Positions 37,992 to 49,922 are shown, counted from the first letter of the stretch. The stretch: 64,000 bases of DNA from Euonymus europaeus (GCA_963580455.1 OY756970.1:15562001-15626000); one strand, 5' to 3'. The notes: generated by a model not told the origin, from the letters alone. Made by a program: numbers and translations.

Positions 37992-39606
37992 TTTTGTGAT
38001 ATCGAGATAAAACCTTTAACTCCAATCATAACAATCTATAGTGTGGATGGAGGTGGATGCAGACTTAGAGAAGGATGCACAAGTGTTAAAGTGAACCTGA
38101 TGGTTTCTAAACCTAGGAAGTCATGCTAGCTCCGCCAGCCCAAGACGAGATTTCCAGAAACAAAACAATCTCTCTTTTGTACTATTAAAAAAAGAAAAAC
38201 GTAAAAGGGGTGGAAGTGGCCATGTCAGTGGAAGATAGAGGACTATGCAAGGAGAGGGAGCATGGGGATGGATAGTTACTCTGATACATCGAGAAGTGAG
38301 CAACAGCAGTAGGCAGTAGCAATAAGGAGGGAGAAAAAGTGGGAAGAGAGAGGCAGAATGAATGGGTGCGAGTTATAATGGAGGATTTGCGAAGGTGATT
38401 TGAACTTTTTTGTTCATCATTATCAGCATCAAAACTAATATTGCAAACAGTTTGGGGTCTCGTACGTGAATGGTATAAGGTAAACAATATTTGTGTATAA
38501 GGCTCCCTTAGGCGAGATTGAGAACAAGCAAGATTGCACGCTGCCATTACCCCACATAATCATTTTTTTAGTTTTTTTTTCCTTCTGAAATTGAACACGA
38601 CTTGTAAGTTGCATCCCCGCCAACTCTGGCCATATAATGTTTGCCTATTGAGCCTTCTACTTGAATCTATCGGGGGAAAATGTTATTTTTTCAATCACAA
38701 AAAAGAAAGTTGAATTGATTAGAACCGGGGTTCCCAAAATATAACCTAAGAGATTTATCCACACAATATCAACCCAATTACATCCAAAATTCTCATCTAC
38801 GAAAAACAGATCCAATTCTCATTAAGTCAATAAATGAAATTAGTTAGCACTAAAAGGATTCCCCTTAGCCATTCAAACCCTTTTGTTGGTTTCATTTTTT
38901 TTTTCTTTCCCTCGGATAAATAAACAAGAGAGCTTCATTACTACACTATTTTCCTGAGCATTGGTCGCCCATTTTGTCATGCATCTAATATTAATAAGAA
39001 GATTGTAGCGGTTCAATTACAAAAGTCAAACGAAAGCTAAATGAGCTGGTTGTGGAATATCGAAGGCACAGAGAGAAAAATAAGTGCAAAAGGCAATGCA
39101 TCACCAAGCTTCATTACTACATGACTTACCATACACCGACCTCTTTGTCATCCAATCTTAACAAGAGCATCACAATAGTCCAATGACGAGAGAAATGAAG
39201 GCACGAAGAGAAACCAAGCAAAGCAATGCATCACCAATAAAGGTCTAACATTAACCAATGCCAATTGACTTTCTACAAACCATGGCAAAGAAATTTTATA
39301 CTGTACATATGATTTTGAATTTGACCTTTTTTATATATTAGAATGATATATCCAATGAATCATAAGTAACATAAACAAATGAATACATAGCTCTCTATCG
39401 AGACCTCAAGCGACCAAAAGATAGAAGTTTTTTCTCCTACCCACCAACCACATCCTACTCCACCCCCAAGTTCGCAAACGAAAGAAACCTCCTTTTCTTT
39501 CTTATTCAGATAATATCAGTAAGAGCACATCCAGGAATACCAGGTACTGATGGTTAGGAAAGCTAGAGCATTACTACAGACTCTGCGAAGAATATTGTTG
39601 CTGATA
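37992..39606. other. Non-coding stretch within the RBP47 relic
   Basis: No exon of the RNA-binding protein or other gene could be identified. Open frames near 38185-38547 are low-complexity and lack family resemblance. The 39400-39606 part adjoins the truncated RRM2 exon and includes the former continuation (YQQQYSSQS) after the premature TGA. Confidence 0.4.
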
Positions 39607-40274
39607 TCAAGATGATTTTTTTGGAGTTGCAACACCTATGCGCATGGGCCTACTTGAACAATAAACACCATTCATCTCAGAAATTGCCCTGGTCTTCTCA
39701 TTTTCATCACCAAACCTAACAAAGCCATAACCCTCTAGACGGCCAGTATTTGAATCAACAACAACTTTTGCACCTTTGATGGATGAAAATCTGCTAGCAA
39801 AGGTTTCCTGCAACATACCATCAGTCACATCTGGTGCCAAATCTCCTACAAATATGGGAAGATCAGGAGCAGCGTCTGTGCGCTTATCAGCCACGCTAAA
39901 ACTTGCCCAATTCAGGCGAAAGGGATGCTCCGTATTTGGCTTCATCATAGAGCCATTATAGCTCTGCAAAATTTTCTCAGCAGTTTCCCGAGAATTAAAT
40001 TCAACAAATCCATACCCTTCTAGTTGACCAGTTTGTTTATTGCATATGATTTTTACAGAAGAAACCTGCACATTTTACAATTTCAAATATAAGAAAACAG
40101 GCGTCTGGCCGGGGGGTTGAACTGATATAAGCTTGATAACTACATAATAATAGTCATAATTTTTTTTTTAAAAAAGTCAAAACTTTGAAAACCAGATCTC
40201 CATAGAGTAAGGATACAACATAAATCTAAACACGTTTGTGATTAACTGATTATAGAAATTCAATATTCCCACGA

Positions 40275-40605
40275 CCGAAGTGCTTTCCTTTTTTCTTTTT
40301 CTTTTTTTTGAAACGAAAGTAATTCTCATTAACCTGTAAAAACAGGATCTAGGAAAGGATTACAAAACGTTGGGACGTGAGTCACATGACCTATACTCCA
40401 AACAAGAGTATTGGAATTCATGCCCAAATGAGCAAGAGAATCAGCTAAGCAGTTGCTAGACCTACTGCTAAATTCAACATTACAATCCAAGTTTTGCAAT
40501 GAAGAAATAATGGTCTCAACACATAAACCATAAGGTTCTCGGGCCGCTCATTTGACCTGAATATCAGAAACAATTATCAAAGCGTCCCCTTCCATAGTCA
40601 AGGGA
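40275..40605 (-). mobile_element. 5'-truncated LINE tail with RNase H remnant
   Basis: On the minus strand the segment encodes MEGDALIIVSD, CVETIISSLQNLDCNVEF, SSRSSNCLADSLAHLGM and ends FTG before a stop, followed by an A-rich tail (AAAAAAAAGAAAAAGAAAAA). This is the RNase H-like (RVT_3) C-terminus of plant LINE-type elements. One in-frame stop interrupts it. It lies in the first intron of the RBP47 relic. Confidence 0.7.
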
Positions 40606-41505
40606 AGTTTTTGTTTATGTTAATCCTAGTTTACAAAAAATATGAGGACTTAATTCTCTCTCTTAACTGGAATTCTCATAAAGTACATAAATAATCTCAG
40701 TATGTTAAAAACACATGCATACAATGGCAAGCCAATTGGAAGAAAGACTAGTAAAAACTAATCAGAGTTGTCATTAATGTCTCGAAAAAGAAAACTTTCT
40801 TCGTTTTTTGTTTAATGTTCATCGATTGATCGATCGAGAGAGAGCTCTCAACAGATCCCTAGTCAATCAACATAGATTCAAAGACTAGCTAAACTCCCAA
40901 GTCACCTGCAACTCAACTGGGTAAGAAAAGACGACCTTCCGAGGGAGATTGCACAGATTTCCCAAATTATCAACAAACTTATAGATCCTCCCTTCCACTT
41001 TATGACACGAATTTATTTATAAATTTTGTGGAAAGATCTACATCATAGTTTTCCACGAGTGCAAATGTATTAAACCCAATCCCAGAGCCAAACTATCCAC
41101 GTCTAGGATGACAATAAAAAGGAGTAAAAAAATGGAATGAGAATATGAAAATAAAGAAAACTTTTGTTTACGAAACCTTAACAGGAATAGATTTTACCTC
41201 TCTAGTGTGTGCAAAGCAGCTATGGAGGTAAGTCCCATCCATCCAGTGCTGAAGGTCACCGACCCAGATAGTTCTAACATCTCCGTTAGATTGTGGTTGT
41301 TGTTGCTGTTGCTGTTTTTGGTGATACTGCTGTTGTTGCTGCTGCTGATAGTAGGCCATGTAATGCTGCGGGTACATCATCATCTGCTGTTGCATCATAG
41401 CCATATCCATTGCTGTTGTTGCTGATATTGTTGATAAGGAACCCAGGGATGCTGGTGCTGGGATGGAGGTAGTGGGTTCTCATCACGGCCGTTGGTTTGC
41501 TCCAT

Positions 41506-42991
41506 CCCTCTCCTTCTCTCTCTGTATATGCACTGTTTGTGTTCGATGAAATTACGCAGGAGAGAGAGAGAGAGCGTAAGCGAGTTTGGTGAGGGAAGTT
41601 TACGAGTGTTTATAAAGGGAGGCTGATGCCTGAGGATAGCGAAATGATAGACCTTGGTTTAGGTGGGTCTGGGAGGGTGATGGAAGAAGGTTTAGAGCCA
41701 CCTCGTGTACAACGACTTTCATCTCGCGAGAAGTGTGTGTCCCACGCTTCAGTAGGGTTTTCTTTTTTTGACTTCTTTGACCGGCTATTCGAACTTCAAT
41801 TGGCTTGGGCTATGGTCTATGGACTTGGTGGAGATTCAATGGGCTTAAGTCAACTACTGAAAGATTGTGTTTGTGTAGGGAAATTACACAAGAAGTATGA
41901 TAATACAATGAACCGAAGAAGAATAAGAAGAAGAAGTAGAAGAATGGAATAGTTAATAGTTTGAGGCCCGCAATAGCAATGTGCTAAAGATAAATTTGCA
42001 CATGCAGAATTTTGGACCTTTAGGATCGTAATTCGTACATCTCATCATTTAGGGAGGCCTCCGTGTCTCACTTCTCGGCTTTTATGGGTAGGACCCAATT
42101 CCTCTTCTCACAGCGTTTCGCTTGTGGTGGGAATTGAACTCCTTACCTCTCTGCTTGAGCTTGGTGGTAGTGTCTCCAACCCACTTAAATGAGGTAAGAA
42201 GTTCAATTCCCACCACAAGCGAAACGCTGTGAGAAGAGGAATTGGGCCATACCCATAAAAATCGAGGAGTGAGACACGGAGGCCTCCCTAAATGATGAGA
42301 TGTACGAATTATGATCAATGATGATTGTCCAATAGGATACAACAAACTCTTGAGTCTTGATTAAAGAGGAAAGCAATCTAGCCATTACAATCCTTGTGAA
42401 CCATTGCATCTCTCTCCAAAATACATATGTTTTCACAAATAACTTCACATGGATGTAAAACCATACAATTGTTTTAAAATTATGCACCTTTGCATTTCAA
42501 AATTGAAACCATTTAAAACCGTTTGTTAACTGCTGTCATTTCATTCAAAACAATTCGAACAATTCCCTACATGAATGAAAACTATCATGAATAATAATAA
42601 TAATAATATTTTGGAGAGATAGATGAGCATGTATCAAGATTTGTATCTTTTGGACTACCACTTTCCTTAGTGAGTATCTATCGGATTTACGTGGTAAAAT
42701 AGTGAACTTATGTTGAACTATTTTATCTTGTTAGTAAACCAATACAATAGACATCAAACATACTCATCCAAGCACAATTTTTGATTCATACGATTGTGTT
42801 CATTTTGGTCTCGAATAATATCTTAATTCATGAGAGCTTTAGAGAATCTAGCCATAAAATTCTCATTGAAGCAGCCCTAATTTAACTCTCATATAGGTGA
42901 CACTTCTCAAAAATATTTTGTTATATTTCTCTTAAGTCCAGAGACGAAGCTACATTAGGGACATACCCCCTAGATTTTTTAAAAAAACTAC

Positions 42992-43026
<35 letters not shown>

Positions 43027-43307
43027 CATACACACACCATATAGATAATAGGTGGAAGTGCACAAAACCAAACATGACTAATGCGATTCCTCGATCTTCA
43101 TTCTCCGATCTTGTATTCTCATTCCAGGCTTCCAGCCTCTAGTCCAGGTCTAGTCGATCTTGTGCAAGTTTGTAGATTTTTGAGCCTCTGCCTATTTGTC
43201 TTAAGGCCCTTACTGGTTAGCCAGTTAGGGTTATAATAGATTTTTGAGCCTTGCTTAATTGCTTATCCTTTTTCTGCCAAATTTTGTGCACTGAATTGAA
43301 CAACTAA
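41506..43307. other. Intergenic region with inverted SINE-like pair
   Basis: The first 100 bp are the former RBP47 promoter/5' UTR, including a (GA)n run near 41555. The rest holds the inverted pair (42024-42316) and a (TA)n(TG)n microsatellite (42990-43040). Open frame 41626-41952 has no family resemblance. Confidence 0.5.
42024..42316. mobile_element. Head-to-head inverted SINE-like pair forming a near-perfect palindrome
   Basis: Two 126-bp arms (42024-42149 and 42191-42316) are inverted copies with about seven mismatches, separated by 41 bp. Each arm reads outward from AGTTCAATTCCCACCACAAG (box B-like). The centre contains AGTGGGTTGGAGACAC in one orientation, resembling a box A region that both copies could share. 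The arms end GATCGTAATTCG and, inverted, GATCATAATTCG. A large-TIR MITE is the alternative reading. Confidence 0.7.
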
Positions 43308-44226
43308 ATGGAAAAATCATCTAACATAGATCAATATTTTTCAGAAGAAAATATGCTAGTTATTCACAAGAGGATACTAATGATACACCAACAACATCTA
43401 CCATTGAAGTGCTAATATCATAAAATCCTCCTTTAGGACCATCAAAATTTCAGAAAATTATAAGCAATGAGATTGGCATCAGTTCCTTAGAATGTGATCC
43501 TGGATTATACAAACAAATTTGCAATTATCATGTTAATAAACGTGATGAGATTCGGCGTGCCTATATTAGGCTTGGTCCATAACAACCTATGTAGAAAAGG
43601 TACCCAAAATCTAGACTAGAATATCATCGTAATAGCTTTCAGTGGGCATGGTTTAAGGTATTTCCTTCATGGTTAGAGTGAATAATGCAATTCTCAACGA
43701 AATTGGAGATGCCAAGTATTGTGTAATTGTGGATGAAGCTCGGGACAAATCAAAGAAGAAACAAATGTCTATAGTTTTGATATTTGTAAATGGAGATGGT
43801 TTTTTGCGATAACTTTTTTTGGAACTTGTTCATGTCTTTGATACTAAATCATTGAATTTGAAACATGTTTTATATTTTGTACTATCTTAGCACAACCTAG
43901 ATATTTAGAAACATTCGAGGTCTAGGATATGATGGTGCATCTAATATGCGGGATGAGTTTAATGGATTGCAATCTTTGATTTTGGATGATTGTCCATATG
44001 CTTACTATGTTCATTGTTTTGCACATCACTTGTAATTGGCATTGGTGGCATCATCAAAAGAATTAGTCTTCATACATCAATTCTTTGTTAAATTGGTTTC
44101 TATTGTCAATATTATTGGTGCTTCATGTAAGCGACACGATGAATTGCAAGCTACTCAAGCTAGTGGCATTGCCTATATGATTTCCATGAATGGCCTCGAG
44201 ATTGCAAGCTGCTCATACTCACTTTG
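43308..44226 (+). pseudogene. hAT transposase relic (zinc finger MYM-type 1-like)
   Basis: Broken reading frames in order match the plant hAT family annotated as TTF-type or ZMYM1-like. They read MEKSS-N start, then RDEIRRAYIRLG-like, RNSFQWAWFKVFPSWLE, a jump, NEIGDAKYCIIVDEARDKS, FVNGDGFLR, NIRGLGYDGASNMRDEFNGL, DDCPYAYYVHCFAHHL, LALVASSKELVFIHQFF and VNIIGASCKRHDELQA. Roughly 150 residues are missing between the first and second halves. Frame changes and stops occur throughout, and the C-terminal hATC dimerisation region is absent. Confidence 0.85.
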
Positions 44227-44239
44227 AATAGATAAAAAA

Positions 44240-45480
44240 AATCTAGAAGTATACTTGTTCGATACTTAGGATTAGAGACTTTGAGAAACCCAATGAAGGT
44301 TCATTTTCTCTCATTTTGAACTCAGACGCTAACTCCTTGTTTCTTTTTTGTTTCAAAACTCTCTCAAAAAGCTTGAAAAAATCACTAACGCTCAAAGTGT
44401 GTTTCAAATAATCTTTTAGCTCACTACTATTGACACTTTCACTCATTTGTGTGCTTTGAATGCCCAATGTGAAAGAATTTTTCATATAGGCCTTAGCCCA
44501 TTTCTCCTTTTTTCCATATATGCAAGTCAACCAACTATTATCCACTAGATTGTAGTCATCAAGTATTTTTTTCTACTTGACCTCGAATTCTTCAATATCT
44601 TTATATTCGTATATGCAGTTATTAACATTTGTCATAAATGGAGACTTGTTCCTCATGTAACACTCAAGATGCTTCAATGCATTATGTCTAATATGCCAAG
44701 TACACAATCCATAAGATACTTCAAATCATTCACTCTCTAAAGCACTTGTCATAGCGCATCTTGATCTGTAAAGATTGTACGAGGCTCCTTACCTCCATGT
44801 GCATTCACAAAAGTGTTAAAAAGCCATTTGAAAGATTCAATCATCTCATCATACAAAAGTGCAGCATCAAAAATCACTTTATGTCTATGGTGGTTATATC
44901 TAGTAAACAGTCCTGGGAGTCTCTTCCCTTCATTAGTACCAAAAGTGGTATCAAAAGTTACAACGTCACCAAAGGCAACGTAATCATCCACCATTTTTTC
45001 ATCTACCCATAATATATTAGTGACTTTATCAACATTGTTAAGTTGTAAGGCATAGTAAAACTTAGGATCACTCATATTCTTCTTCTAAAAATAAGTGAAA
45101 ATGTTGCCAAGCTCTCCATGAGCCATATCTCTTTTCCTTATTGATTTTAAATATGATTTCTTGTCTTCAATAACAAGCCCAAGCTTTTCCCTACCATAAG
45201 CTTCCCTGCTTATTAATTCTTGCGTCCCTATTGGAGTAAGCCCTGAATCATAAACCAAGTCAATCAAAAATGCATGAGCCAAACTGAGTTCTCTATACGA
45301 CCTAAGCATGTGAGTAGTTATCGAAAGTTGTAACTCATGATTATGCTACTCCACAAAAAATTTCATTGTATATCTCTCTATCTTTTTATCTAAAAAGACT
45401 TTCAACCTTGCCTTACAATCTATTCTCGAAGCTGAAGGAGCCCGAGTCATGTCATTCTCATCTATCTTAACTTTTTTTTT
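44240..45480 (-). pseudogene. FAR1/FRS-like MULE transposase relic
   Basis: On the minus strand the order of a FAR1-related/Mutator-like protein is kept. The DNA-binding part has DCKARLKVFLDKKIERY and HNHELQLSITTHML, then SREAYGREKLGLVIEDKKSY, SDPKFYYALQLNNVDKVTNI, the transposase core FGDVVTFDTTFGTNEGKRLP, LYDEMIESFKWLFNTFV, PRTIFTDQDA, and later NSWLTCIYGKKEKWAKAYMK. In-frame stops stand at 45346-45348 and 45085-45087, and several more after PRTIFTDQDA. The C-terminal SWIM zinc finger is not visible. It abuts the hAT relic. Confidence 0.85.
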
Positions 45481-47399
45481 GAACCACCTTAGAACACACA
45501 AATAATTTACTAATAATAATTGCATTTTTTCCTTGTTTTAAAGCTTGTTTATGATCCTAAATAAAAGCTATAAATTATGGTATATATGATATCTAGTGTT
45601 TGTTCAATTTTTTTTGATGTATCTATAACATATAATATCTATTTGTACAAGTTTGCTTTGGTAGCTATTGAATTTTGTATTTGAAAGTAATGTCGAGTCC
45701 TTCCATTATGATAATCAATTATGGTTCACAAAGTGCTTAGCATGAATCTTGGTTTGATGTTCAATAGTATGGTTGATTTTGTTTGTCGTGAGTGGAGTTG
45801 TTTGGAATCTAATTATGTACGTTTTGCAACCTGATCATTCTCAGTGCATTCTTGATAATTATGAAGATCTTAGAAATATAGTTTAGTGCTGGCAACATAT
45901 CTTTGAGTTATGTTGATGTGTTCATTAAGTAAGTTAAATGTATAGATGTTATTTCTACAAAAGTGAGTGAGTGGTTATGTGGATGCTGGTTCTAGTAGTA
46001 ATGTTGTTGGCAAGATAGATTATCATAATGATGAAAAAGTTTAGAATGCTGATGTTGTTTCAGCTTTCGGTTCTAGCAAGAGAAAGACGTTACTTACTTC
46101 TAATTGATAAAATGCAATTAGCCATATGGGACAGTAGTTCACTGATGGTGTCAATGATTTTTGAAATTCATTGTCCAAATTTGGGATTGAGATCGTTTAT
46201 ATGTTAGTTGTTTGATTATATCTGTCTAATTAAAATGTTATATGTTTTTAAATAAAATATTAGATGTTTGAAGAATGAATCACGATAATTTCAATTAAAA
46301 ATATTGTCACAATAAAATTGAAAACGCAAGAATATCATTTACACATATTTAATAGCAACAAATCAAAAATAAATATAATATTTGCAGATTCAATTTCTGT
46401 ACTTTTTTCACGAGAATTTCATTTAAAAATGTGACCCTGATGAAGCTTGTAACCATGAATATCATTTAAACAGGTTTAATATCGGTAAATCAAAACATAT
46501 ACAATATATGCATATCCAAAATAGATATAATGTTTGCAAATCCAGTTTTTCTATAGATCTCCTTTCTATGCACATAGATATGATAAAAGAAAAAGAAGAA
46601 TCTAGAGGAAATTCAATCAATATAAGAGAAAAAGTAGTATTTTAGCTTGCTATGGAGGTAGGGATATGACGAAGTAAAAGATCCGTGGGGAAAGAAGACG
46701 GAGGACATTGGCGGAGGAGAAGGAAGAAAAAAGATGGAAAAGAAGAAGGAAGCAAGGAGGCGTTGTATTGAGTGCAAGAAATATGAGTTCCAATAAAGGC
46801 ATTCAGGTCAATCAATAAATTTGTCATTTTTTCTTATGTTTTTATCATAATGTCTTTATTGGAATACAAAAGTCATATTTTGTAATTCTGTGTAAAATCT
46901 CTTTTTTTATTTCCCACCTATCCTAACTAGTGAGATAAACCCACATGTCTCATATGATCTATGGACTCGTCCATCTCAGCATTTAGAATAGTTATGATAA
47001 AAAAAACTGGGATCCAAATGATTTTTGAAAAACTAACTCCATGAAAACATAAATATGTTCCTGCCCAAGTGTATATTAGTAGGGTATAAAGTTGACAAAT
47101 TGCAATGTTAAAACTATAACTTTTACTTCTAAATCAGCTCCAATACAACCTTTTTTGCTTGGCATTTGAAGGGAGAAAGTAATTAATGGAATATTTAGCA
47201 AAGAGAGAAGAAGCTAAATGCACAACTGCAGCAAAAATTTTGACAGAGCAAGCTTCCCATAGGTCCCCGTTAGCGAAAAATATATATGTACAATTGGACA
47301 TGATCCCGAATATTTACTTTCAACAATCGACATGGATGAAACTTTTGTAGGGGTTCGTTTAGTCGCTTTTTGAATATCATCCAAATACTTTCAGGCCCA

Positions 47400-47968
47400 A
47401 CAACTGTTGTGATTGATGAAAAATATTATTGGTTTGTTAGTAACATCCACATGCAAAATGCATGTTTGTTAGGCCAACAACCATTGTTGTTGAATTCAAG
47501 CTTGTTAGGCCAATAACCATTGTTGAATGGTTAAAAGTTTGGCAAATGTCATTGTTGAATGGTTGACAAATGTCATTGTTGAAAATATGTACCAAGGATG
47601 AACTTTATGCATCTATAAATAGAGTAGTTCACTAGGTGCTAAATATCATCCAAAAATGAGAGAAAAACTTGTATGAGTGGTTTTGAGTGAGAGAATTTTG
47701 TGGGAAAATTCTCTTGGGCTTGTAATTGTTTTCTTTGTTTTTGGGTGTGTGAGAAAGTTACTGAGAGTGTGATTGTAACAATTTTCCACATAGTAAAATT
47801 GTCTCTGGTTGTCTTTTGACAACAAAAGTGATTTTTCTCCGGTTTGGAGTTTCCACTATAATTCTTGTGTTGTGTCTTTTCTATTTCTCTATTCTTTGAC
47901 ATTTTGTTTAAAGAAGTTCCTGGGAGGGGAATTTGAGATTATACCATTTGATCCAAATTTCCCAACAA
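47400..47968 (+). mobile_element. LTR-like remnant
   Basis: CATCTATAAATAGAGTAGTT (TATA region), a long T-rich leader with TTGTGTTGTGTCTTTTCTAT, and a TTTCCCAACA end resemble the U3-R-U5 layout of small copia-type LTRs. TGTTAGGCCAA occurs upstream at 47466 and 47492. A matching target duplication was not found, so ends are provisional. Confidence 0.4.
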
Positions 47969-48560
47969 CTTCTCAATATATATACTCACTTTATTTTATT
48001 ATTTTTTATCACAAAATTACCTTGATTTTTGGGCCATGTTTAATAACTTATTTTTATTCATTTTTAATATTATTTGATACTTTATGTCAAGTCACCTAAA
48101 ACGAAAGATTTTTCTTGTATGAAAGATGTGTTTGCATGGATAAATGTTAGATGATTTTTTTCTTGAAATTGTTTATAATTTTATTAATTGTATCTCGATA
48201 CAACGTTATTTTAATTTTGATTAACAACATATAATGCATGACATTCCTACCGCTACGATTTTTGCCACCGCCATCATGAGACCAAGTCGTGATTTGTATT
48301 GGATTTGTCAACCAAAGTATTATGTGAAAGTGTTCATGGTTCCAAATCATCTGATACTATCTGTCATGATACAATGACATCATATAAGTATGAATGTGCC
48401 GTGTACTAGGCATTTAGTTATCATCATAATTATACTTCTTACAATTATCCTTTTATTTATTATATAGCTCCCATTAATGAGTTAAAAAAATGAGTTAATA
48501 TAATTTTCAATTAGTTAAAAGTATATTTATCACTAATATATATATATATATATATATATT

Positions 48561-48704
48561 AGTACGATTCAAGTGCAGGACACCCGCACTATCGTTGGAT
48601 GGAGTGCGGGTGCAGTGTGTGGGCCCCACACCAGCACCCCATCCAATGATGAGTGATGTATCCCGCACATAAAATCGTGCGAGATCTCGCACTTGATCCG
48701 TGTC
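48561..48704. mobile_element. GC-rich MITE inserted in a (TA)n tract
   Basis: Ends ACGATTCAAGTGC and, inverted, ACGGATCAAGTGC enclose a nearly self-complementary GC-rich body centred on GTGGGCCCCAC. TA runs lie on both sides (48537-48559 and 48705-48722), consistent with insertion into TA repeats. Confidence 0.75.
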
Positions 48705-48989
48705 ATATATATATATATATATATTCTGTTTAGGAATTAGGATACTCTCTTTAGTTTTGTTAGCCGATTTCTTGTGTAAGAAAGATTTACTACTAAAGAG
48801 TTATTAAATCAAATATAGGTAATTTAAATAAATGAAAATAATTCAAATAACTATAATCAAATAATCAGTGAAAGAGAACAAAATTGTTCTTCAAAGATGG
48901 TAATCTCAAGAAAAAAAACAACTGCATTTCGTTCTCCAAAATCGAAGATAAAGGAACCAACCAAGTCACAGAACCCTAAAACACCCTAA

Positions 48990-49886
48990 CTAACTAATTT
49001 GATTTAAGAAAGAAGACACCCTACTCAACAAAGCCACAGCCTTATCACAATCTGGATTGAACAAGTGAAACACATGTTCTTGCCCTTCAGACTCAAAAAT
49101 CTCCACCTCTCCAGTCCATCCACTCTCCTTCAATGTCTCACTGTAACACAACCCTTTCCCTCTCAGATCATCCTTCTCAGCAACGCAAATCAAGACCTTA
49201 CCGCACCCAAGCATACTCAACCTGGAGTCCACAAATGGGTTAATCCTGGTGTCATTAAGCCCACTTGTTGTTGGGCACACATAGACCCAGCATTTATCCA
49301 CATAATCTGCACCTTCTTCTCTCTCAAAATAAGGGTGAATCAAGCAAATCCCAGTTAACTTCACCACACAGGGGTCTTCTCCTAGTCGTGCTCGGAGTGC
49401 CAGATTGTGCGCAATGGTGGCTCCTGCGCTGTCGCCGGCGAGGAAAACTCGGCCAAAATCAGCATAATCTGTGAGCCAAGATTCATGGCCTCCACCAACC
49501 CATTTGAGTGCAGCCCATGAGTCTTCATATGCTATAGGGACAGGATTTTCAGGGGCTAATCTGTATCGGATAGACACAGCGACAACATTGGCTTTGGCTA
49601 CCAGTGAAGAAACAAAGTTATGATATTCAACACAAAATGGTGAACCAAAAAGGAATGCTCCGCCATGAAAATAGACGACGAGTGGCAGCTTTTGGTTTGG
49701 ATTGATTGAGTTTGGGATGAATATACGCGCTGACACTCCTGTTTCTGGCACAATCAGGACATCTTTGGTGGACACAGTAGTGTTTGTTATTGCAGGAACT
49801 ATGTCTTTGCCAAAGAATCTCTCAACACGACCATCTTTGTATGCTCGAAAAAAGGAACCAAATTGGAATTCTATTTGGGTTTCCAT
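48990..49886 (-). CDS. Plant carboxylesterase (CXE, alpha/beta-hydrolase fold)
   Basis: A single frame of 298 residues. The oxyanion motif HGG (74-76, VVYFHGGAF), the nucleophile elbow GDSAG (Ser153), the acid in AEKD (Asp239) and the His of EHVFHLF (His271) form the expected catalytic triad. RYRLAPENPVPIAYEDSW is also diagnostic. The protein is slightly shorter than the usual 310-330 residues of plant CXEs, mainly in the lid segment after HPYFERE. The catalytic Ser is kept, so it should be an active cytosolic esterase rather than a gibberellin (GID1) receptor, which lacks the catalytic His. Substrate cannot be predicted. The TATA-like CTATAAATC lies about 40 bp upstream of the ATG. Intronless, as many CXEs. 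Confidence 0.93.
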   Translation of the reverse strand: METQIEFQFGSFFRAYKDGRVERFFGKDIVPAITNTTVSTKDVLIVPETGVSARIFIPNSINPNQKLPLVVYFHGGAFLFGSPFCVEYHNFVSSLVAKANVVAVSIRYRLAPENPVPIAYEDSWAALKWVGGGHESWLTDYADFGRVFLAGDSAGATIAHNLALRARLGEDPCVVKLTGICLIHPYFEREEGADYVDKCWVYVCPTTSGLNDTRINPFVDSRLSMLGCGKVLICVAEKDDLRGKGLCYSETLKESGWTGEVEIFESEGQEHVFHLFNPDCDKAVALLSRVSSFLNQIS

Positions 49887-49922
49887 TGTTGGATGATCAA
49901 TTACAATTCTTACTTACAATGA

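Larger units (their letters stand above)
35085..41505 (-). pseudogene. RBP45/RBP47-type RNA-binding protein gene in decay
   Basis: Minus-strand exons of a three-RRM plant oligouridylate-binding protein (RBP45/47). Exon 41198-41505 starts METQ-like (MEQTNGRDENPLPPS) but changes frame before MDMAMMQQQMMMYPQHYM, a Q-rich stretch and the first half of RRM1 (RTIWVGDLQHWMDGTYLHSC). Exon 39607-40065 completes RRM1 (EGYGFVEF) and holds all of RRM2 (PIFVGDLAPDVTDGML, EGYGFVRF). After ATPKKSS a TGA stands where the family continues, and YQQQYSSQS follows beyond it. RRM3 persists at 35417-35548 (EEDLRQPF, GKGCGFVQF) with a one-base frameshift and an in-frame TAG. Exon remnants lie at 35602-35640 and about 35085-35160. 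TEs sit between them. A 223-residue two-RRM product from the ATG at 41410 remains possible. Confidence 0.85.
45481..48989. other. Intergenic AT-rich region
   Basis: No gene is recognisable. Contents are AT-rich sequence, an LTR-like remnant (47400-47968) and a MITE set in a (TA)n tract (48561-48704). Confidence 0.5.

Noticed and set aside
38185..38547. 120-residue minus-strand open frame
   Set aside because: Low-complexity Ser/Pro/Phe-rich translation with no exon or family signal.
41626..41952. 108-residue plus-strand open frame upstream of the RBP47 relic
   Set aside because: No recognisable family; the end is a simple Arg/Lys repeat coming from GAA/AGA-rich DNA.
46642..46827. Small minus-strand open frame
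   Set aside because: It is a translation of purine-rich GAAGAA/GGAGAA repeats on the opposite strand; no gene evidence.
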